A DNA stretch of 64,000 nucleotides, taken from assembly GCA_934597585.1 (NCBI GenBank), contig CAKTSA010000001.1, positions 1-64,000 on the forward strand, in the 5' to 3' direction. Origin of the DNA: an uncultured Oscillospiraceae bacterium (GTDB taxonomy: Bacteria; Bacillota; Clostridia; Oscillospirales; Oscillospiraceae). The notes under the pieces were generated by a model. The model saw nothing but the letters and a program-made list of their open reading frames with translations, searched no databases and was not told where the DNA came from. The translations under genes and the position numbers were made by a program. Positions 43,068 through 52,749 of this stretch are shown in pieces (within the stretch, counting starts at the first letter, position 1; each line of letters opens with the position of its first letter).

Positions 43068-43676
43068 ATGGCCAATAGGGATCATTCCCTGGATGATGGG
43101 ATCATTCAGGCTGCTTATTCGGAATTTCTGGCTTACGGTTTTCAGAAGGCCTCTGTGCACAAGATCGCCGAAAAAGCCGACGTCACAACGGGAGCGATCT
43201 ACACAAGGTACAAAAACAAAGACGCGTTGTTTGCCAGCTTGCTTCAGGATTTTTTTGAGACGATGAAGACCTTGTTTACGCCCATCGCGGAAGAATACGA
43301 AAAAGCAAAGCGCAGCGCACAGCCGGAGGATATCCTCCGCGCCATTAACGCCGAGGAACAGGTATATTTTCGGCTGCTGACCGAGCACCGTGACGACTGC
43401 ACTTTGTTTTTCTGCCGCAGCGATGGCAGCTCCATGGAAACCATGCTGCATAAGCTGATGGATCAAAAGGCGGAACAAACGGTGGAATTCTTTTCACATA
43501 TCTATGGGAAAGCGCCAAACGCCGATGCGATCCGCCTTTTGATGGGCTCCCAGTTCTGGTACTTCCGCCAGCTGCTGGATCAGCGCATGGAGGAAGGCAG
43601 AATGCTTACCTGCTTACAGGCGGTCCTTGATTTTACCAACGCCGGCTGGCGGCAGCTATGTGATACCTTGCAATAA
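43068..43676 (+). CDS. TetR-family regulator 1
   Basis: The 202-residue protein has an N-terminal TetR helix-turn-helix (IIQAAYSEFLAYGFQKASVHKIAEKADVTTGAIYTRYKNKDALFASLL) and a helical ligand domain. It lies 87 bp upstream of the ECF-ABC operon in the same direction, so it probably controls itself through the nested palindrome and perhaps the operon through the site at 43728. The ligand is unknown; the ATG follows GAGGAG. Confidence 0.92.
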   Translation: MANRDHSLDDGIIQAAYSEFLAYGFQKASVHKIAEKADVTTGAIYTRYKNKDALFASLLQDFFETMKTLFTPIAEEYEKAKRSAQPEDILRAINAEEQVYFRLLTEHRDDCTLFFCRSDGSSMETMLHKLMDQKAEQTVEFFSHIYGKAPNADAIRLLMGSQFWYFRQLLDQRMEEGRMLTCLQAVLDFTNAGWRQLCDTLQ

Positions 43677-43692
43677 ATCCGAAAAGTTGATT

Positions 43693-43715
43693 CGGACGGT
43701 CCATCCGTCCGTTTC
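43693..43715 (+). terminator. Weak terminator after TetR gene 1
   Basis: CGGACGG-TCCAT-CCGTCCG followed by TTTC; the T run is short. Confidence 0.5.
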
Positions 43716-43727
43716 TTACGACTGCTG

Positions 43728-43743
43728 GTTAGAGACAGCTAAC
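43728..43743. promoter_or_regulatory. GTTAG-N6-CTAAC palindrome upstream of the ECF-ABC operon
   Basis: GTTAGAGACAGCTAAC matches the two sites before the methyltransferase operon (61856 and 61891). The half-sites resemble the GGTTAG/CTAACC core of DtxR/IdeR iron boxes but with a wider centre. It may instead be a TetR site. Confidence 0.6.
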
Positions 43744-43763
43744 TAATAAGAAAAGAGTTTGCG

Positions 43764-45926
43764 ATGATAGAGTTTGAATTTAAATTCCAATATGCGGAGG
43801 CAAAGCTGCCCATCCTCCGACAGGTCGGCGGCGGCATCCCGGCGGGACGCTGCGTGGTGCTCTGCGGAGGCAGCGGATGCGGAAAATCCACGCTGCTGCG
43901 GTGCATCAATGGACTGATACCGCAGTTTTATGAGGGAGAGCTAAAAGGCTTCTGCCGCCTGAACGGGCAGGACACCGCCGGGCTGCGTATCGGCGAGATC
44001 GGTGAGCTGGCAGCATCGGTATTTCAGGATCCGCGAAGTCAGTTTTTTACGGTGAACAGCTCCAATGAAGTGGCCTTCGGTCTTGAAAATCACGGCCTGC
44101 CGCAGGAGGAGATCCGGCGGCGGGTAGATGAGGCGTTCCATGTATTTCATTTGGAGCGGTTGAAGGACCGCAATGTCTATGAGCTGTCCAGCGGTGAGCG
44201 ACAGCTCATCTCCATACTCTCGGCATGGGCCATGGACACAGATATTTTTCTCCTTGATGAGCCAACGGCAAATCTCGACTCCGCAGCCACGCAGCAGTTA
44301 AAAGAGATTCTGCTTGCCCTGAAAAAGCAGGGCAAAACGCTGCTGCTCAGTGAGCATCGACTCTATTATCTTGCGGATATTGCCGATGAATATTGGGTCA
44401 TGGCAGACGGCGAGATCAAAGGAAAATACACTGCCGCAGAGGCAAAGGCGTTCTCGGCGGAGCAGAGACAAACACTTTCTCTGCGCACGCTCGACCTTGC
44501 GGAGATCACCGTGCCGGAGAAAGAGCCGCTGCCGAAAACCGCGCCGACGGCGCTTGCCGTCTCAGATGTCCGCTATACATACGGCAGGAAGGCCGGAGAT
44601 ACCCTCTCTGGTGTCAGCTTTTCCGTCCGTGAGCATGAGATCGTCGGCCTTGTGGGCGCAAACGGCTGCGGCAAAACGACCATCGGCAAGCTGATTGCAG
44701 GGCTTTACCGCCCCTCCGGCGGCAGGATAATGCTTTTCCGAAAGCCGCAAAATCCAAAGCAGCTGCAAAAGCAAGTGCTGTTCATCCTTCAGGAGGCGGA
44801 GTTCCAGTTCTTCACCAACTCCGTCCTGCACGAACTGCAATACGGCCATGCGGTGACACCGGAGTTTGAAGCAAAAACGGAAGCGCTGCTGAAAAGTATG
44901 GATATGTGGGACTGCCGCGACCGGCATCCCTTTTCCCTCTCCGGCGGGCAGATGCAGCGTCTGACGCTGATGATGGCGTATCTATCCGACAAGCCAATCG
45001 TCATACTGGACGAGCCGACAGCAGGACAGGACGCAGAAAGTCTGGAGCGGTGCGCGGCGCTGATCCGGGAGATGCGGAAGGAAAAGACGGTTTTCATCAT
45101 CACCCACGACCTTGAACTGATTGCAGGTGCGTGTGACCGCTGCATAGGGCTGTCGGATGGGCATGCAGAAATAGAATTACCCGTTCATTCGGAACGAGAT
45201 CTGCAAGCGGTGCGGCGGTATATGGAGCGCTTCCATCCTTCCGATATCCCGGCGAAAAAACAGCATAAAGAACGATTCCACCCGGCGACGAAGCTGCTTT
45301 ACTGGCTGACTCTGTTGGTCGTGATCTCCACATCCAACAACCACTTAGTTTATGCCGCGTATGCGGCACTGATCCTGCTGACCGCAGTGGACGGCTGGCT
45401 TGGAACGGCGCTGGCAGGCGGGATGAGCTTTGGGCTGCTGTGGGCGGCAAACGCCATGCTGCCGGGCACTGTGTTTTCCTTTATGTTCGTGCTGTTCCCG
45501 CGGATCATCGCCATCGGCATTTCCATGCGGACGCTCATCGGGCGCAACGAGGCGAGCCGCACCTTGGCGGCGCTGCGCAATCTGCGCCTACCGGAGCGGT
45601 TTATCATGATCGTGGCCGTGATCTTCCGCTTCTTCCCCGTTCTGTCGGGAGACATGCAGCTACTGCGGCAGTCCATCCGCACCCGGGGCGCGTTCACAAC
45701 GCCTCTTCAGAAGCTGCGAGCGCTGCCGTCGTATCTGGAAATTCTGACCGTTCCTATGGCGCTGCGGGTCATCCGCATCGCCGAGACGCTGTCCGCTTCC
45801 GCCGAAACACGGGGCATCGACTTAAAGCGCCGCAAGAGCAACTATCTGTCGCTTCGGTTTTCTGCGTGGGATGCTGTGTTCTGTGTCCTGCTGGCAGCAT
45901 CGATCGCCGCCGGCCTTATTCTGTGA
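43764..45926 (+). CDS. Fused ECF transporter: ATPase - ATPase - T component
   Basis: The 720-residue protein joins three ECF subunits normally made separately. ATPase 1 (about 1-235) has GGSGCGKST and LSSGERQ. ATPase 2 (about 265-485) has GANGCGKTT (from 298), LSGGQMQRL (392) and ILDEPTAGQD. The T component (about 500-720) has several membrane segments and the coupling helices RTLAALRNLRLPERF and SIRTRG/SAETRGIDLKRR. It energises uptake by an S component, given by the next gene. The Shine-Dalgarno is weak (AAGAG). Confidence 0.93.
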   Translation: MIEFEFKFQYAEAKLPILRQVGGGIPAGRCVVLCGGSGCGKSTLLRCINGLIPQFYEGELKGFCRLNGQDTAGLRIGEIGELAASVFQDPRSQFFTVNSSNEVAFGLENHGLPQEEIRRRVDEAFHVFHLERLKDRNVYELSSGERQLISILSAWAMDTDIFLLDEPTANLDSAATQQLKEILLALKKQGKTLLLSEHRLYYLADIADEYWVMADGEIKGKYTAAEAKAFSAEQRQTLSLRTLDLAEITVPEKEPLPKTAPTALAVSDVRYTYGRKAGDTLSGVSFSVREHEIVGLVGANGCGKTTIGKLIAGLYRPSGGRIMLFRKPQNPKQLQKQVLFILQEAEFQFFTNSVLHELQYGHAVTPEFEAKTEALLKSMDMWDCRDRHPFSLSGGQMQRLTLMMAYLSDKPIVILDEPTAGQDAESLERCAALIREMRKEKTVFIITHDLELIAGACDRCIGLSDGHAEIELPVHSERDLQAVRRYMERFHPSDIPAKKQHKERFHPATKLLYWLTLLVVISTSNNHLVYAAYAALILLTAVDGWLGTALAGGMSFGLLWAANAMLPGTVFSFMFVLFPRIIAIGISMRTLIGRNEASRTLAALRNLRLPERFIMIVAVIFRFFPVLSGDMQLLRQSIRTRGAFTTPLQKLRALPSYLEILTVPMALRVIRIAETLSASAETRGIDLKRRKSNYLSLRFSAWDAVFCVLLAASIAAGLIL

Positions 45927-45979
45927 TCGCCGTCTCTGCGACGTTCAACCATATTCCATTCAAAAAGGAGTCTTTAACC

Positions 45980-46555
45980 ATGAGTACTGCAAGCCCCAAT
46001 AAACTGAAAGTCAAGGACATCATCACCGTTGTCCTGCTGGCCCTGATCAACGTGGTCATTTTCTTTGCCAGCTCCGTCCTGTACGCAACGCCCATCACCA
46101 TCATTCTGATGCCGGTATTTTTCGCCCTGCTGGAGGGCATCGTCTACTTCATCATCGGCACGAAGGTGAAAAAGCCCGGTGCGATCCTCATTTACAGCAT
46201 TGTCCGCGCCATTATGGGCGGATACCTGCCGTACATCATCCTCTTTATTCTCTCCGGTGCCATCGCCGAGCTGTTGCTGTGGAAGATGGGCTACGGCAAC
46301 GCAAAGGCGCTGACCATCAGTTATGTCATCAATCAGGTGCTGGCCGCATTCGGCAGCACCATCATTCCCTACGCCATCGCAGCCAAGGCTATGGCGGATC
46401 AGATGGTCACCGATGGCCGTCAGGACACCATCCTTGCCGCATCCCAGATGCTGCAGTCCTGGGTATCCGTGGCGCTGGTGGCCGGTGTGATCGTTGCCGC
46501 ATTCATCGGAGCTGCCATCGGCAAGCGCATCGTGAAGAAGCATCTGGCGGCGTAA
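45980..46555 (+). CDS. MptD-family ECF transporter S component
   Basis: The 191-residue protein has about six membrane segments and fits the MptD/Trep_Strep type of putative S components (IITVVLLALINVVIFFASS at the start, GAILIYSIVRAIMGGYLPYIILF). MptD is part of the mycobacterial Mpt transport cluster, which also joins ECF and ABC half-transporters and has been suggested to carry iron or siderophores. The substrate here is unknown. The ATG follows AAAGGAG. Confidence 0.88.
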   Translation: MSTASPNKLKVKDIITVVLLALINVVIFFASSVLYATPITIILMPVFFALLEGIVYFIIGTKVKKPGAILIYSIVRAIMGGYLPYIILFILSGAIAELLLWKMGYGNAKALTISYVINQVLAAFGSTIIPYAIAAKAMADQMVTDGRQDTILAASQMLQSWVSVALVAGVIVAAFIGAAIGKRIVKKHLAA

Positions 46556-46568
46556 AGGGGCACAATCC

Positions 46569-48329
46569 ATGAACAAAGCATCAAGACCAAAACGCTCTGC
46601 TGCCTCATGGCTGTTGGAGCTGGCAAAAGGGCGGTACAGCGAATACGTCCTGAGTGTCCTTGCGGCGCTGCTGGGCGTTGCCTGCTCGCTTGCGCCGTAT
46701 TTCATCATCATCCGGCTCATCACCGCGCTGGTAAACGGCACGGCGGAGCTTTCCCGCTGCCTGACGCTCTGCGGGTGGATGGCGGGCTTTTGGGTGCTGC
46801 GCTATGCGCTGCACAGCGTGTCCACCTCGCTTTCCCACCACGCCACCTTCCATGTGTTGGCCAATACCCGCGCCCGGCTGCTCGATAAGCTGGCCACGCT
46901 GCCCCTTGGCACGGTGCTGGACCGTTCCTCCGGCTCGTACAAGAATATCATTGTCGAGCGTGTCGATTCCATCGAGACGACTCTTGCCCACCTTCTGCCG
47001 GAGATGACCACCAACATTGTGGGAGCCTTGGCTGTACTGGTGCTGCTGTTCGTTGAGGACTGGCGCATGGGCCTTTCTATGCTGATCGTCGTACCGCTGG
47101 GAGTTCTCTGCTTCATGTCCATGTTCAGCGGCTACGAAGAAAAATTTCAGCGCACCGTGACCTCCACGAAAGCTCTCAACGACACAGCAGTCGAGTACAT
47201 CAGCGGCATCGAGGTCATCAAGGCCTTCGGTCAGTCCAAAACCAGCTACGCAAAGTTTGTCTCTGCTGCAAAGGAAGGGGCAGACTGCTTCATCGACTGG
47301 ATGCGGGGCAGCCTCTTCGGGCAGGTGGCGGGCATGGCGATATTTCCCTCTACGCTGCTGGGTATTCTGCCGGTGGGGTGCATGCTCTATATGCACGGCA
47401 CACTGCCGGCAGAGACGTTTCTCGCGGTCATCGTTCTGTCCTTCGGCGTTATGCAGCCGCTGATCACCGCCTTTTCCTACACCGACGACATTGCACAGGT
47501 GACGACTATCGTGGGCGAGGTGGCGGAGGTGCTGTCCGGCGAGGATATGCAGCGTCCGGAACGTGCGGAAAAGCTGCCTGCGGACAACTCCATCGAGCTG
47601 AAAGATGTCCGCTTTGCCTATCACGACAAGGAGGTACTGCACGGAGTCAATCTACACATTGCCCCGGGGACAGTCAATGCTCTTGTGGGCCCCTCCGGCA
47701 GCGGAAAGTCCACCATCGCCCGGCTTATCGCCTCCCTTTGGGACGTGAAGGACGGCTCTATCGAGCTGGGCGGCGTGGACATTCACACGCTGCCGCTGGC
47801 GGAGTGCACAAAGCGCATCGCCTATGTATCCCAGGACAACTACCTCTTTGACCTTTCTGTCATGGACAATATCCGTATGGGCAAAAAGGGTGCAAGCGAC
47901 GAGGAAGTGATTGCCGCGGCGAAGAAGTGCGGCTGCCACGAGTTCATAATGGGGCTGGAGAACGGCTATCAGACGGTCTGCGGCGCCTCTGGCGGACATC
48001 TCTCCGGCGGCGAGCGCCAGCGCATCTCCATTGCCCGGGCCATGCTGAAGGACGCGCCGATTGTCATTCTCGACGAGGCAACGTCCTATACAGACCCGGA
48101 AAATGAGGCAGTCATCCAGTCGGCACTGGCAAAGCTGGTGCGGGGCAAGACGCTGCTGGTCATCGCCCACCGGCTGTCTACCATTGCGGACGCCGATCAG
48201 ATCATTGTCGTGAATCACGGCAAGATCGAAGCCACCGGCACACAGGCAGAGCTGCTTGCCTCTTGCCCGCTTTATCAAACCATGTGGAAAGCCCACATCA
48301 GCGTCAAAGACGATGGGGAGGTGGCGTAA
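46569..48329 (+). CDS. ABC half-transporter 1 (permease-ATPase)
   Basis: The 586-residue protein has six membrane helices and an ABC ATPase with GPSGSGKST (about residue 378), LSGGERQRIS and ILDEATSY. It forms an overlapping pair with the next gene (TAATG), so a heterodimer is likely. The pair resembles YbtP/YbtQ, exporter-fold proteins that import iron-yersiniabactin. With an ECF module beside it, import of a metal-chelate is a fair inference, export not excluded. Confidence 0.9.
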   Translation: MNKASRPKRSAASWLLELAKGRYSEYVLSVLAALLGVACSLAPYFIIIRLITALVNGTAELSRCLTLCGWMAGFWVLRYALHSVSTSLSHHATFHVLANTRARLLDKLATLPLGTVLDRSSGSYKNIIVERVDSIETTLAHLLPEMTTNIVGALAVLVLLFVEDWRMGLSMLIVVPLGVLCFMSMFSGYEEKFQRTVTSTKALNDTAVEYISGIEVIKAFGQSKTSYAKFVSAAKEGADCFIDWMRGSLFGQVAGMAIFPSTLLGILPVGCMLYMHGTLPAETFLAVIVLSFGVMQPLITAFSYTDDIAQVTTIVGEVAEVLSGEDMQRPERAEKLPADNSIELKDVRFAYHDKEVLHGVNLHIAPGTVNALVGPSGSGKSTIARLIASLWDVKDGSIELGGVDIHTLPLAECTKRIAYVSQDNYLFDLSVMDNIRMGKKGASDEEVIAAAKKCGCHEFIMGLENGYQTVCGASGGHLSGGERQRISIARAMLKDAPIVILDEATSYTDPENEAVIQSALAKLVRGKTLLVIAHRLSTIADADQIIVVNHGKIEATGTQAELLASCPLYQTMWKAHISVKDDGEVA

Positions 48330-50062
48330 TGCTCAAGACACTGAAAAAGTTCTTTGCTTTCTGCGGTGCAGATAACCGCAAGCTGTTTATAACATCTATC
48401 TGGCTGGGCGTGGTCAGCGCTATCTGCTCTGCCATGCGTATTCCGGCCGCCGCCATCGTGATTCAGGCGCTGCTGGAGAAGAATGTCACGATGGCGACTT
48501 TATGGATAAGCCTTGGCATCATCGTGGTTTCTCTGATCGTGACTATCGCCATCAACATGAAGGCTACCATGCTCCAGACCCGTGCGGGCTACCGCGCCTG
48601 CGCCAACAAACGCATCGAAATCGCCGAGCACCTGCGCTACCTGCCTATGGGCTGGTTCAATGACAATAGCCTGGGCGAGGTGACCTCCGTCACCACCAAC
48701 ACCATGGAAAACATGGCGAATGTGGCTACCCGCGTGGTAATGGTCACGACCCGCGGCTTTCTGACCTCCGGCATCATCGCGGTGATGATGTTCCTCTTTG
48801 ACTGGCGTATGGGGCTTATTACGCTGGCGGGACTGGTGCTGTTCTTCGCCGTCAACGCCGCCATGCAGCGGGTGGAGCAGGCCCTTTCCCAGCGGAAGTT
48901 CAATGCCGACGAGCGGCTTGTCTCCAAGGTGCTGGAATATGTGCAGGGCATCGCCGAGGTCAAGAATTTCGACCTGACCCACGACTCTGCAACGCAGGTA
49001 CACGGCGCCGTGGAGGATGCTCGGAAGGCATCCTTTGCCATGGAGATCCCGTCGGTGCTCTATATGCTGGCGCAGTTCATCGTCAACAAGCTCACCGGCG
49101 TTGCCGTCTGCACTGCTGCCATCGTATTCTATTTCGGCGGCACCATGGAGCTGACGAATTGCCTTTTGATGCTCATCTGCTCCTTCATTCTCTTTGAGCA
49201 GCTGGATTCTGCCGGGAGCTTTTCGGCTCTGTTCCGCTCCATCGACATCGGCGTAGACAAGGCGAACGCCATTTTGAACGTAGAACCTATGGACATCGAT
49301 GGCGAAAACCTGACGCCGGAGCGGGAGGACATTGAACTTCACCATGTAGATTTCTCCTATGACAGCAAGTCCATTCTGCACGATGTATCCCTGACCATTC
49401 CGGAGAAAACCACCGTCGCCATCGTCGGCCCCTCCGGCAGCGGCAAGACCACGCTGTGCAATCTCATGGCGCGGTTCTGGGACGTGCAGTCAGGCAGCGT
49501 GCGCCTTGGCGGACGGGATGTGCGGGAATACAGCTACGACAGTTTGATCCGCAATTTCTCCTTTGTGTTTCAGCGGGTCTATCTGTTCTCCGACACCATC
49601 GCCAACAATATCCGCTTTGGCAAGCCCGACGCCTCCATGGAGGAGGTGCAGGCCGCTGCAAAGAAGGCGCGGTGCTACGACTTTATCATGGCGCTGCCGG
49701 AGGGCTTTGACACCGTCATCGGCGAGGCAGGCAGCTCGCTTTCCAGCGGCGAGCGCCAGCGCATTTCCATCGCCCGGGCGATTATGAAGGATGCGCCTAT
49801 CATCATTCTGGACGAGGCCACTGCCAATGTTGACCCCGAAAATGAAAAGGAGCTGATGGAGGCCGTTGCGGAATTGACCCACGATAAGACGGTCATTATG
49901 ATTGCTCACCGGCTGAAAACTGTGCGCCATGCCGACCAAATTTTTGTTGTCGATCACGGTGAGATCGTTCAGCAGGGCACCCATGACGAGCTGGTGGCTG
50001 TTGACGGGCTCTACCGCCGCTTCGTGGTGGAGCGGCAGCAGGCCGCCGGGTGGAAGGTCTGA
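48329..50062 (+). CDS. ABC half-transporter 2 (permease-ATPase)
   Basis: The 577-residue protein has six membrane helices, Walker A GPSGSGKTT, signature LSSGERQRIS (Ser in the second Gly position of LSGGE) and ILDEATAN. The altered signature suggests a heterodimer with one weaker ATP site, as common in such pairs. Start chosen at the TAATG overlap, since the in-frame extension to 48263 lies inside the gene before. Confidence 0.9.
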   Translation: MLKTLKKFFAFCGADNRKLFITSIWLGVVSAICSAMRIPAAAIVIQALLEKNVTMATLWISLGIIVVSLIVTIAINMKATMLQTRAGYRACANKRIEIAEHLRYLPMGWFNDNSLGEVTSVTTNTMENMANVATRVVMVTTRGFLTSGIIAVMMFLFDWRMGLITLAGLVLFFAVNAAMQRVEQALSQRKFNADERLVSKVLEYVQGIAEVKNFDLTHDSATQVHGAVEDARKASFAMEIPSVLYMLAQFIVNKLTGVAVCTAAIVFYFGGTMELTNCLLMLICSFILFEQLDSAGSFSALFRSIDIGVDKANAILNVEPMDIDGENLTPEREDIELHHVDFSYDSKSILHDVSLTIPEKTTVAIVGPSGSGKTTLCNLMARFWDVQSGSVRLGGRDVREYSYDSLIRNFSFVFQRVYLFSDTIANNIRFGKPDASMEEVQAAAKKARCYDFIMALPEGFDTVIGEAGSSLSSGERQRISIARAIMKDAPIIILDEATANVDPENEKELMEAVAELTHDKTVIMIAHRLKTVRHADQIFVVDHGEIVQQGTHDELVAVDGLYRRFVVERQQAAGWKV

Positions 50063-50083
50063 TTTCACTTTGCATATTATTCA

Positions 50084-50120
50084 ACAAAGCCCGTACCAGT
50101 TAAACTGATACGGGCTTTGT
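50084..50120. terminator. Bidirectional terminator between the two converging operons
   Basis: ACAAAGCCCGTA...TACGGGCTTTGT with an inner CAGTT/AACTG pairing forms a long near-perfect stem right after the ABC gene. Confidence 0.85.
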
Positions 50121-50171
50121 TATGCTCCGCGTTTATCCGCCCCCCTAACGCTAATAACACAGCGACTGCAA

Positions 50172-50205
50172 GGAGCAGAGAAGCACCTTGCCGCCTCTCT
50201 GCTCC
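50172..50205 (-). terminator. Hairpin after the P-type ATPase gene
   Basis: GGAGCAGAGA (50172-50181) pairs with TCTCTGCTCC (50196-50205), 14 bp past the minus-strand stop; the following U tract is poor. Confidence 0.5.
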
Positions 50206-50218
50206 CTCACTTTCTTGC

Positions 50219-52315
50219 TTATTTTCGGGGATTTTCTTTTTCGTCCAGCAGGTCGGTCATATTCCGCAGGCTGATGCCCAGGGTGGACCCGTTGTGCAGC
50301 AGTGCCGAGGTGGTGGGCGGCAGTACCCCCGCCACACCCAGCGCGATCAGCGTCAGGTTGAAGCCCACGATGAAGCGGTAGCTGCCGTGGATACGCTCCA
50401 TCAGTGCCTCACCGAGCCTGCGCAGTGTTACCAGCGCAAACAGATCCTCCGAGGCAACGGTGATGTCGGCGATCTCCCGGGCGATGGCCGCACCGGTGGA
50501 GATGGCGATGCCCGCGTCCGCCTCGGAGAGGGCGGGAGAATCGTTGACGCCGTCGCCCACCATGATAACGGTGTGGCCCTTCGCCTTTTCCTGCCGGATA
50601 AAGGCGGCCTTGTCCTCCGGCAGCACCTCGGCATACACCGCGTCCACGCCCACCTCGGCGGCCACAGCCTCCGCCGTGCGGCGGTTGTCGCCGGTCATCA
50701 TCACCACGTTGGCAAAGCCGCTCTCGTGCAGCGCCCTTACCGCCTCCCGCGCCTCCCGGCGCAGGGGATCGTGGATGCAGATTACCGCCGCCAGCTCCCC
50801 GTCCATGCAGAGATACAGGTGGGAATACGCGGCGGGCAGCGCGTCAAATTTCGTCTGTTCTCCCTCCGGGATGCGGCAGCCCTCGTCCTCAAAGACAAAG
50901 TGCGCGCTGCCGATAATGACCTTCTTGCCCTCCACCATGCTGGAGATGCCGTGGGCCACCACATACTGCACCTGCGAATGATATTCCTCGTGGGTGAGCC
51001 CGTGCCGCTTTGCCTCCGCCACCACGGCGTTTGCCATGGAATGTGGGTAATGCTCCTCCAGACAGGCGGCAAGGCGCAGCATTTCCGCCTCGTTGTGGCC
51101 GCCGAAGGGGATGACCGCCGCCACGGTAGGCGTCGCATAGGTCAGCGTGCCGGTCTTGTCGAACACAATGGTGTCCGCCTTGGCCACCGCCTCCAAAAAG
51201 CGTCCGCCCTTGACGGAGATGTGATAGCCGCTGCTCTCCCGCATGGCGGACAGCACCGCGATGGGGATGGCCAGCTTCAGGGCGCAGGAGAAGTCCACCA
51301 TCAGCACCGCCAGCATTTTCGTCACGTTCCGGGTCAGCAGATACGTCAGTACCGTGCCGCCCAGCGTGTAGGGCACCAGCCTGTCCGCCATCCGGGACGC
51401 CTTGTCCTCGGCGGTGGATTTCAGCTTCTCCGACTCCTCGATCATGCGAACCACCCGGTCATACCGCCCGCTGCCGGAGGATTTCTCCACGGAGATGACG
51501 CACTCGCCCTCCTCCGCCACCGTCCCGGCATAGACGGGACTGCCGGGGTGCTTGGCCACAGGCATGGACTCGCCGGTGAGGGAGGACTGGTTCACCATGG
51601 CCTCGCCCTCCACCACCCGGCCGTCCAGCGGGATCATGCCGCCGGTGCGGATCACGATACGGTCGCCCGGCTTCACGTCGGTGATCTTCGTCAGCACCTC
51701 GGCGCCGTTTACCTGCTGCCAGACGCTGTCCACCCGCAGGCTCATGGCGGAGGCGAGGTCGGCCACGGACTTTTTGTGGGTCCACTCCTCCAGAATTTCG
51801 CCCAGATGCAGCATGAACATGACAGAGCCTGCGGTGGCAAAATCGCCCCGTGCCATGGACACCGTGACGGCGGTGGCATCCAGCACGGCGACGGACAGTT
51901 TGCCGTGCCACAGTGCCGAAAGCCCCTCCCGGATGTACTTTACGGAGCGGAACACCGCCAGCGCCGTGGTGATGGGTACAGGCAGGAACAGCTTGGAGAC
52001 GCACCGCCGTATGACGGCGACCGCCAGCTTGTCCTCAAACTCCCGGTTCAGTGCACGGGAGGTATGCTCCGGCACCAGCTCCATAGCCTCCGCCTTGGCG
52101 AAGGAGAAACGTGCCAGCGCACGGAGTATGCTTCCACGCTCCGCGTCATAGAGCACCACCGCGTCCTGCGTCCGGTCGTAGACTTTGACGGAGCGCACGC
52201 CGTCCACCGCCAGCAGATAGTACTCCAGCACATCTGCTTGGGATAAGCTCATCCGCCCGCAGCACAGGTGTACCCGCAGCCGCCCCGGTAAATCATGTAG
52301 GATCGTGCATTTCAT
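50219..52315 (-). CDS. P1B-type heavy-metal ATPase with HMA_2-like N-terminus
   Basis: The 698-residue protein has an N-terminal ferredoxin-like domain without CxxC (LPGRLRVHLCCGRMS, HMA_2-like), TGES, the phosphorylation motif DKTGTLT (about residue 385), and GDGVNDSPAL. The transmembrane metal motif, normally CPC or SPC, reads SCALKLA (about residue 343), so the conserved proline is missing. The metal is therefore unclear; related pumps export Mn, Fe, Co or Zn. It ends the 15-gene minus-strand operon and starts 3 bp after the DUF6110-like gene. Confidence 0.92.
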   Translation of the reverse strand: MKCTILHDLPGRLRVHLCCGRMSLSQADVLEYYLLAVDGVRSVKVYDRTQDAVVLYDAERGSILRALARFSFAKAEAMELVPEHTSRALNREFEDKLAVAVIRRCVSKLFLPVPITTALAVFRSVKYIREGLSALWHGKLSVAVLDATAVTVSMARGDFATAGSVMFMLHLGEILEEWTHKKSVADLASAMSLRVDSVWQQVNGAEVLTKITDVKPGDRIVIRTGGMIPLDGRVVEGEAMVNQSSLTGESMPVAKHPGSPVYAGTVAEEGECVISVEKSSGSGRYDRVVRMIEESEKLKSTAEDKASRMADRLVPYTLGGTVLTYLLTRNVTKMLAVLMVDFSCALKLAIPIAVLSAMRESSGYHISVKGGRFLEAVAKADTIVFDKTGTLTYATPTVAAVIPFGGHNEAEMLRLAACLEEHYPHSMANAVVAEAKRHGLTHEEYHSQVQYVVAHGISSMVEGKKVIIGSAHFVFEDEGCRIPEGEQTKFDALPAAYSHLYLCMDGELAAVICIHDPLRREAREAVRALHESGFANVVMMTGDNRRTAEAVAAEVGVDAVYAEVLPEDKAAFIRQEKAKGHTVIMVGDGVNDSPALSEADAGIAISTGAAIAREIADITVASEDLFALVTLRRLGEALMERIHGSYRFIVGFNLTLIALGVAGVLPPTTSALLHNGSTLGISLRNMTDLLDEKENPRK

Positions 52316-52318
52316 GGA

Positions 52319-52588
52319 TCACTCCGCCTTGCCGTCCTCCGCGGAAGCGTCCTCCACCACAGCGGCGGCCTCCGCCTCTGCGCGGCGCTCGTTGATGGCC
52401 TTGGCTTCTGCGTAGATGTCATCCGCGCCCTCCCGCACGGCGGTGACCGTTTTCATCACATCCTCCTTGGCACGCAGCGCGGCAGCAGTGGTGTGGGCGT
52501 AGACCTTCTTGGCGTCCTTGCTGTCCAGCAGCTTGATACCCGCCGTGCCGAACAGCACTCCTGCTGCAAACAAACCGATTTTTTTCAT
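52319..52588 (-). CDS. DUF6110-like small membrane-anchored protein
   Basis: The 89-residue protein has one N-terminal hydrophobic helix (KKIGLFAAGVLFGTAGIKLL), then KDAKKVYAHTTAAALRAKEDVMKTVT and an acidic, Ala/Glu-rich tail. It resembles the DUF6110 family, which in my experience is found beside this type of metal ATPase. It may anchor or regulate the pump. The ATG follows ATAGGAGG. Confidence 0.78.
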   Translation of the reverse strand: MKKIGLFAAGVLFGTAGIKLLDSKDAKKVYAHTTAAALRAKEDVMKTVTAVREGADDIYAEAKAINERRAEAEAAAVVEDASAEDGKAE

Positions 52589-52656
52589 GATGATTGTCCT
52601 CCTATATAAAATATATATGTCAAACCGATGGCCGCGATGGCGGCATCGGAATGATC

Positions 52657-52749
52657 TTACTGTTTCTTCTTCCCAAAATGGAAAAAGCCTTTCTTCTCGT
52701 AGACTGCGGTGCTGATCTCTCCCGCCGTGTAGCCGATGACATCGCCGCT
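52657..52749 (-). pseudogene. In-frame 30-codon tail behind the methyltransferase stop (gene remnant)
   Basis: Directly after the TAG of the methyltransferase gene the same frame stays open for 30 codons and ends at TAA. The peptide contains GDVIGYTAGEISTAVYEKKG and ends in lysines. There is no start codon or ribosome site. A related peptide (AAAVYEKKSH) follows the stop of the truncated gene at 53601. Probably the 3' remnant of a lost gene family. Confidence 0.4.
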
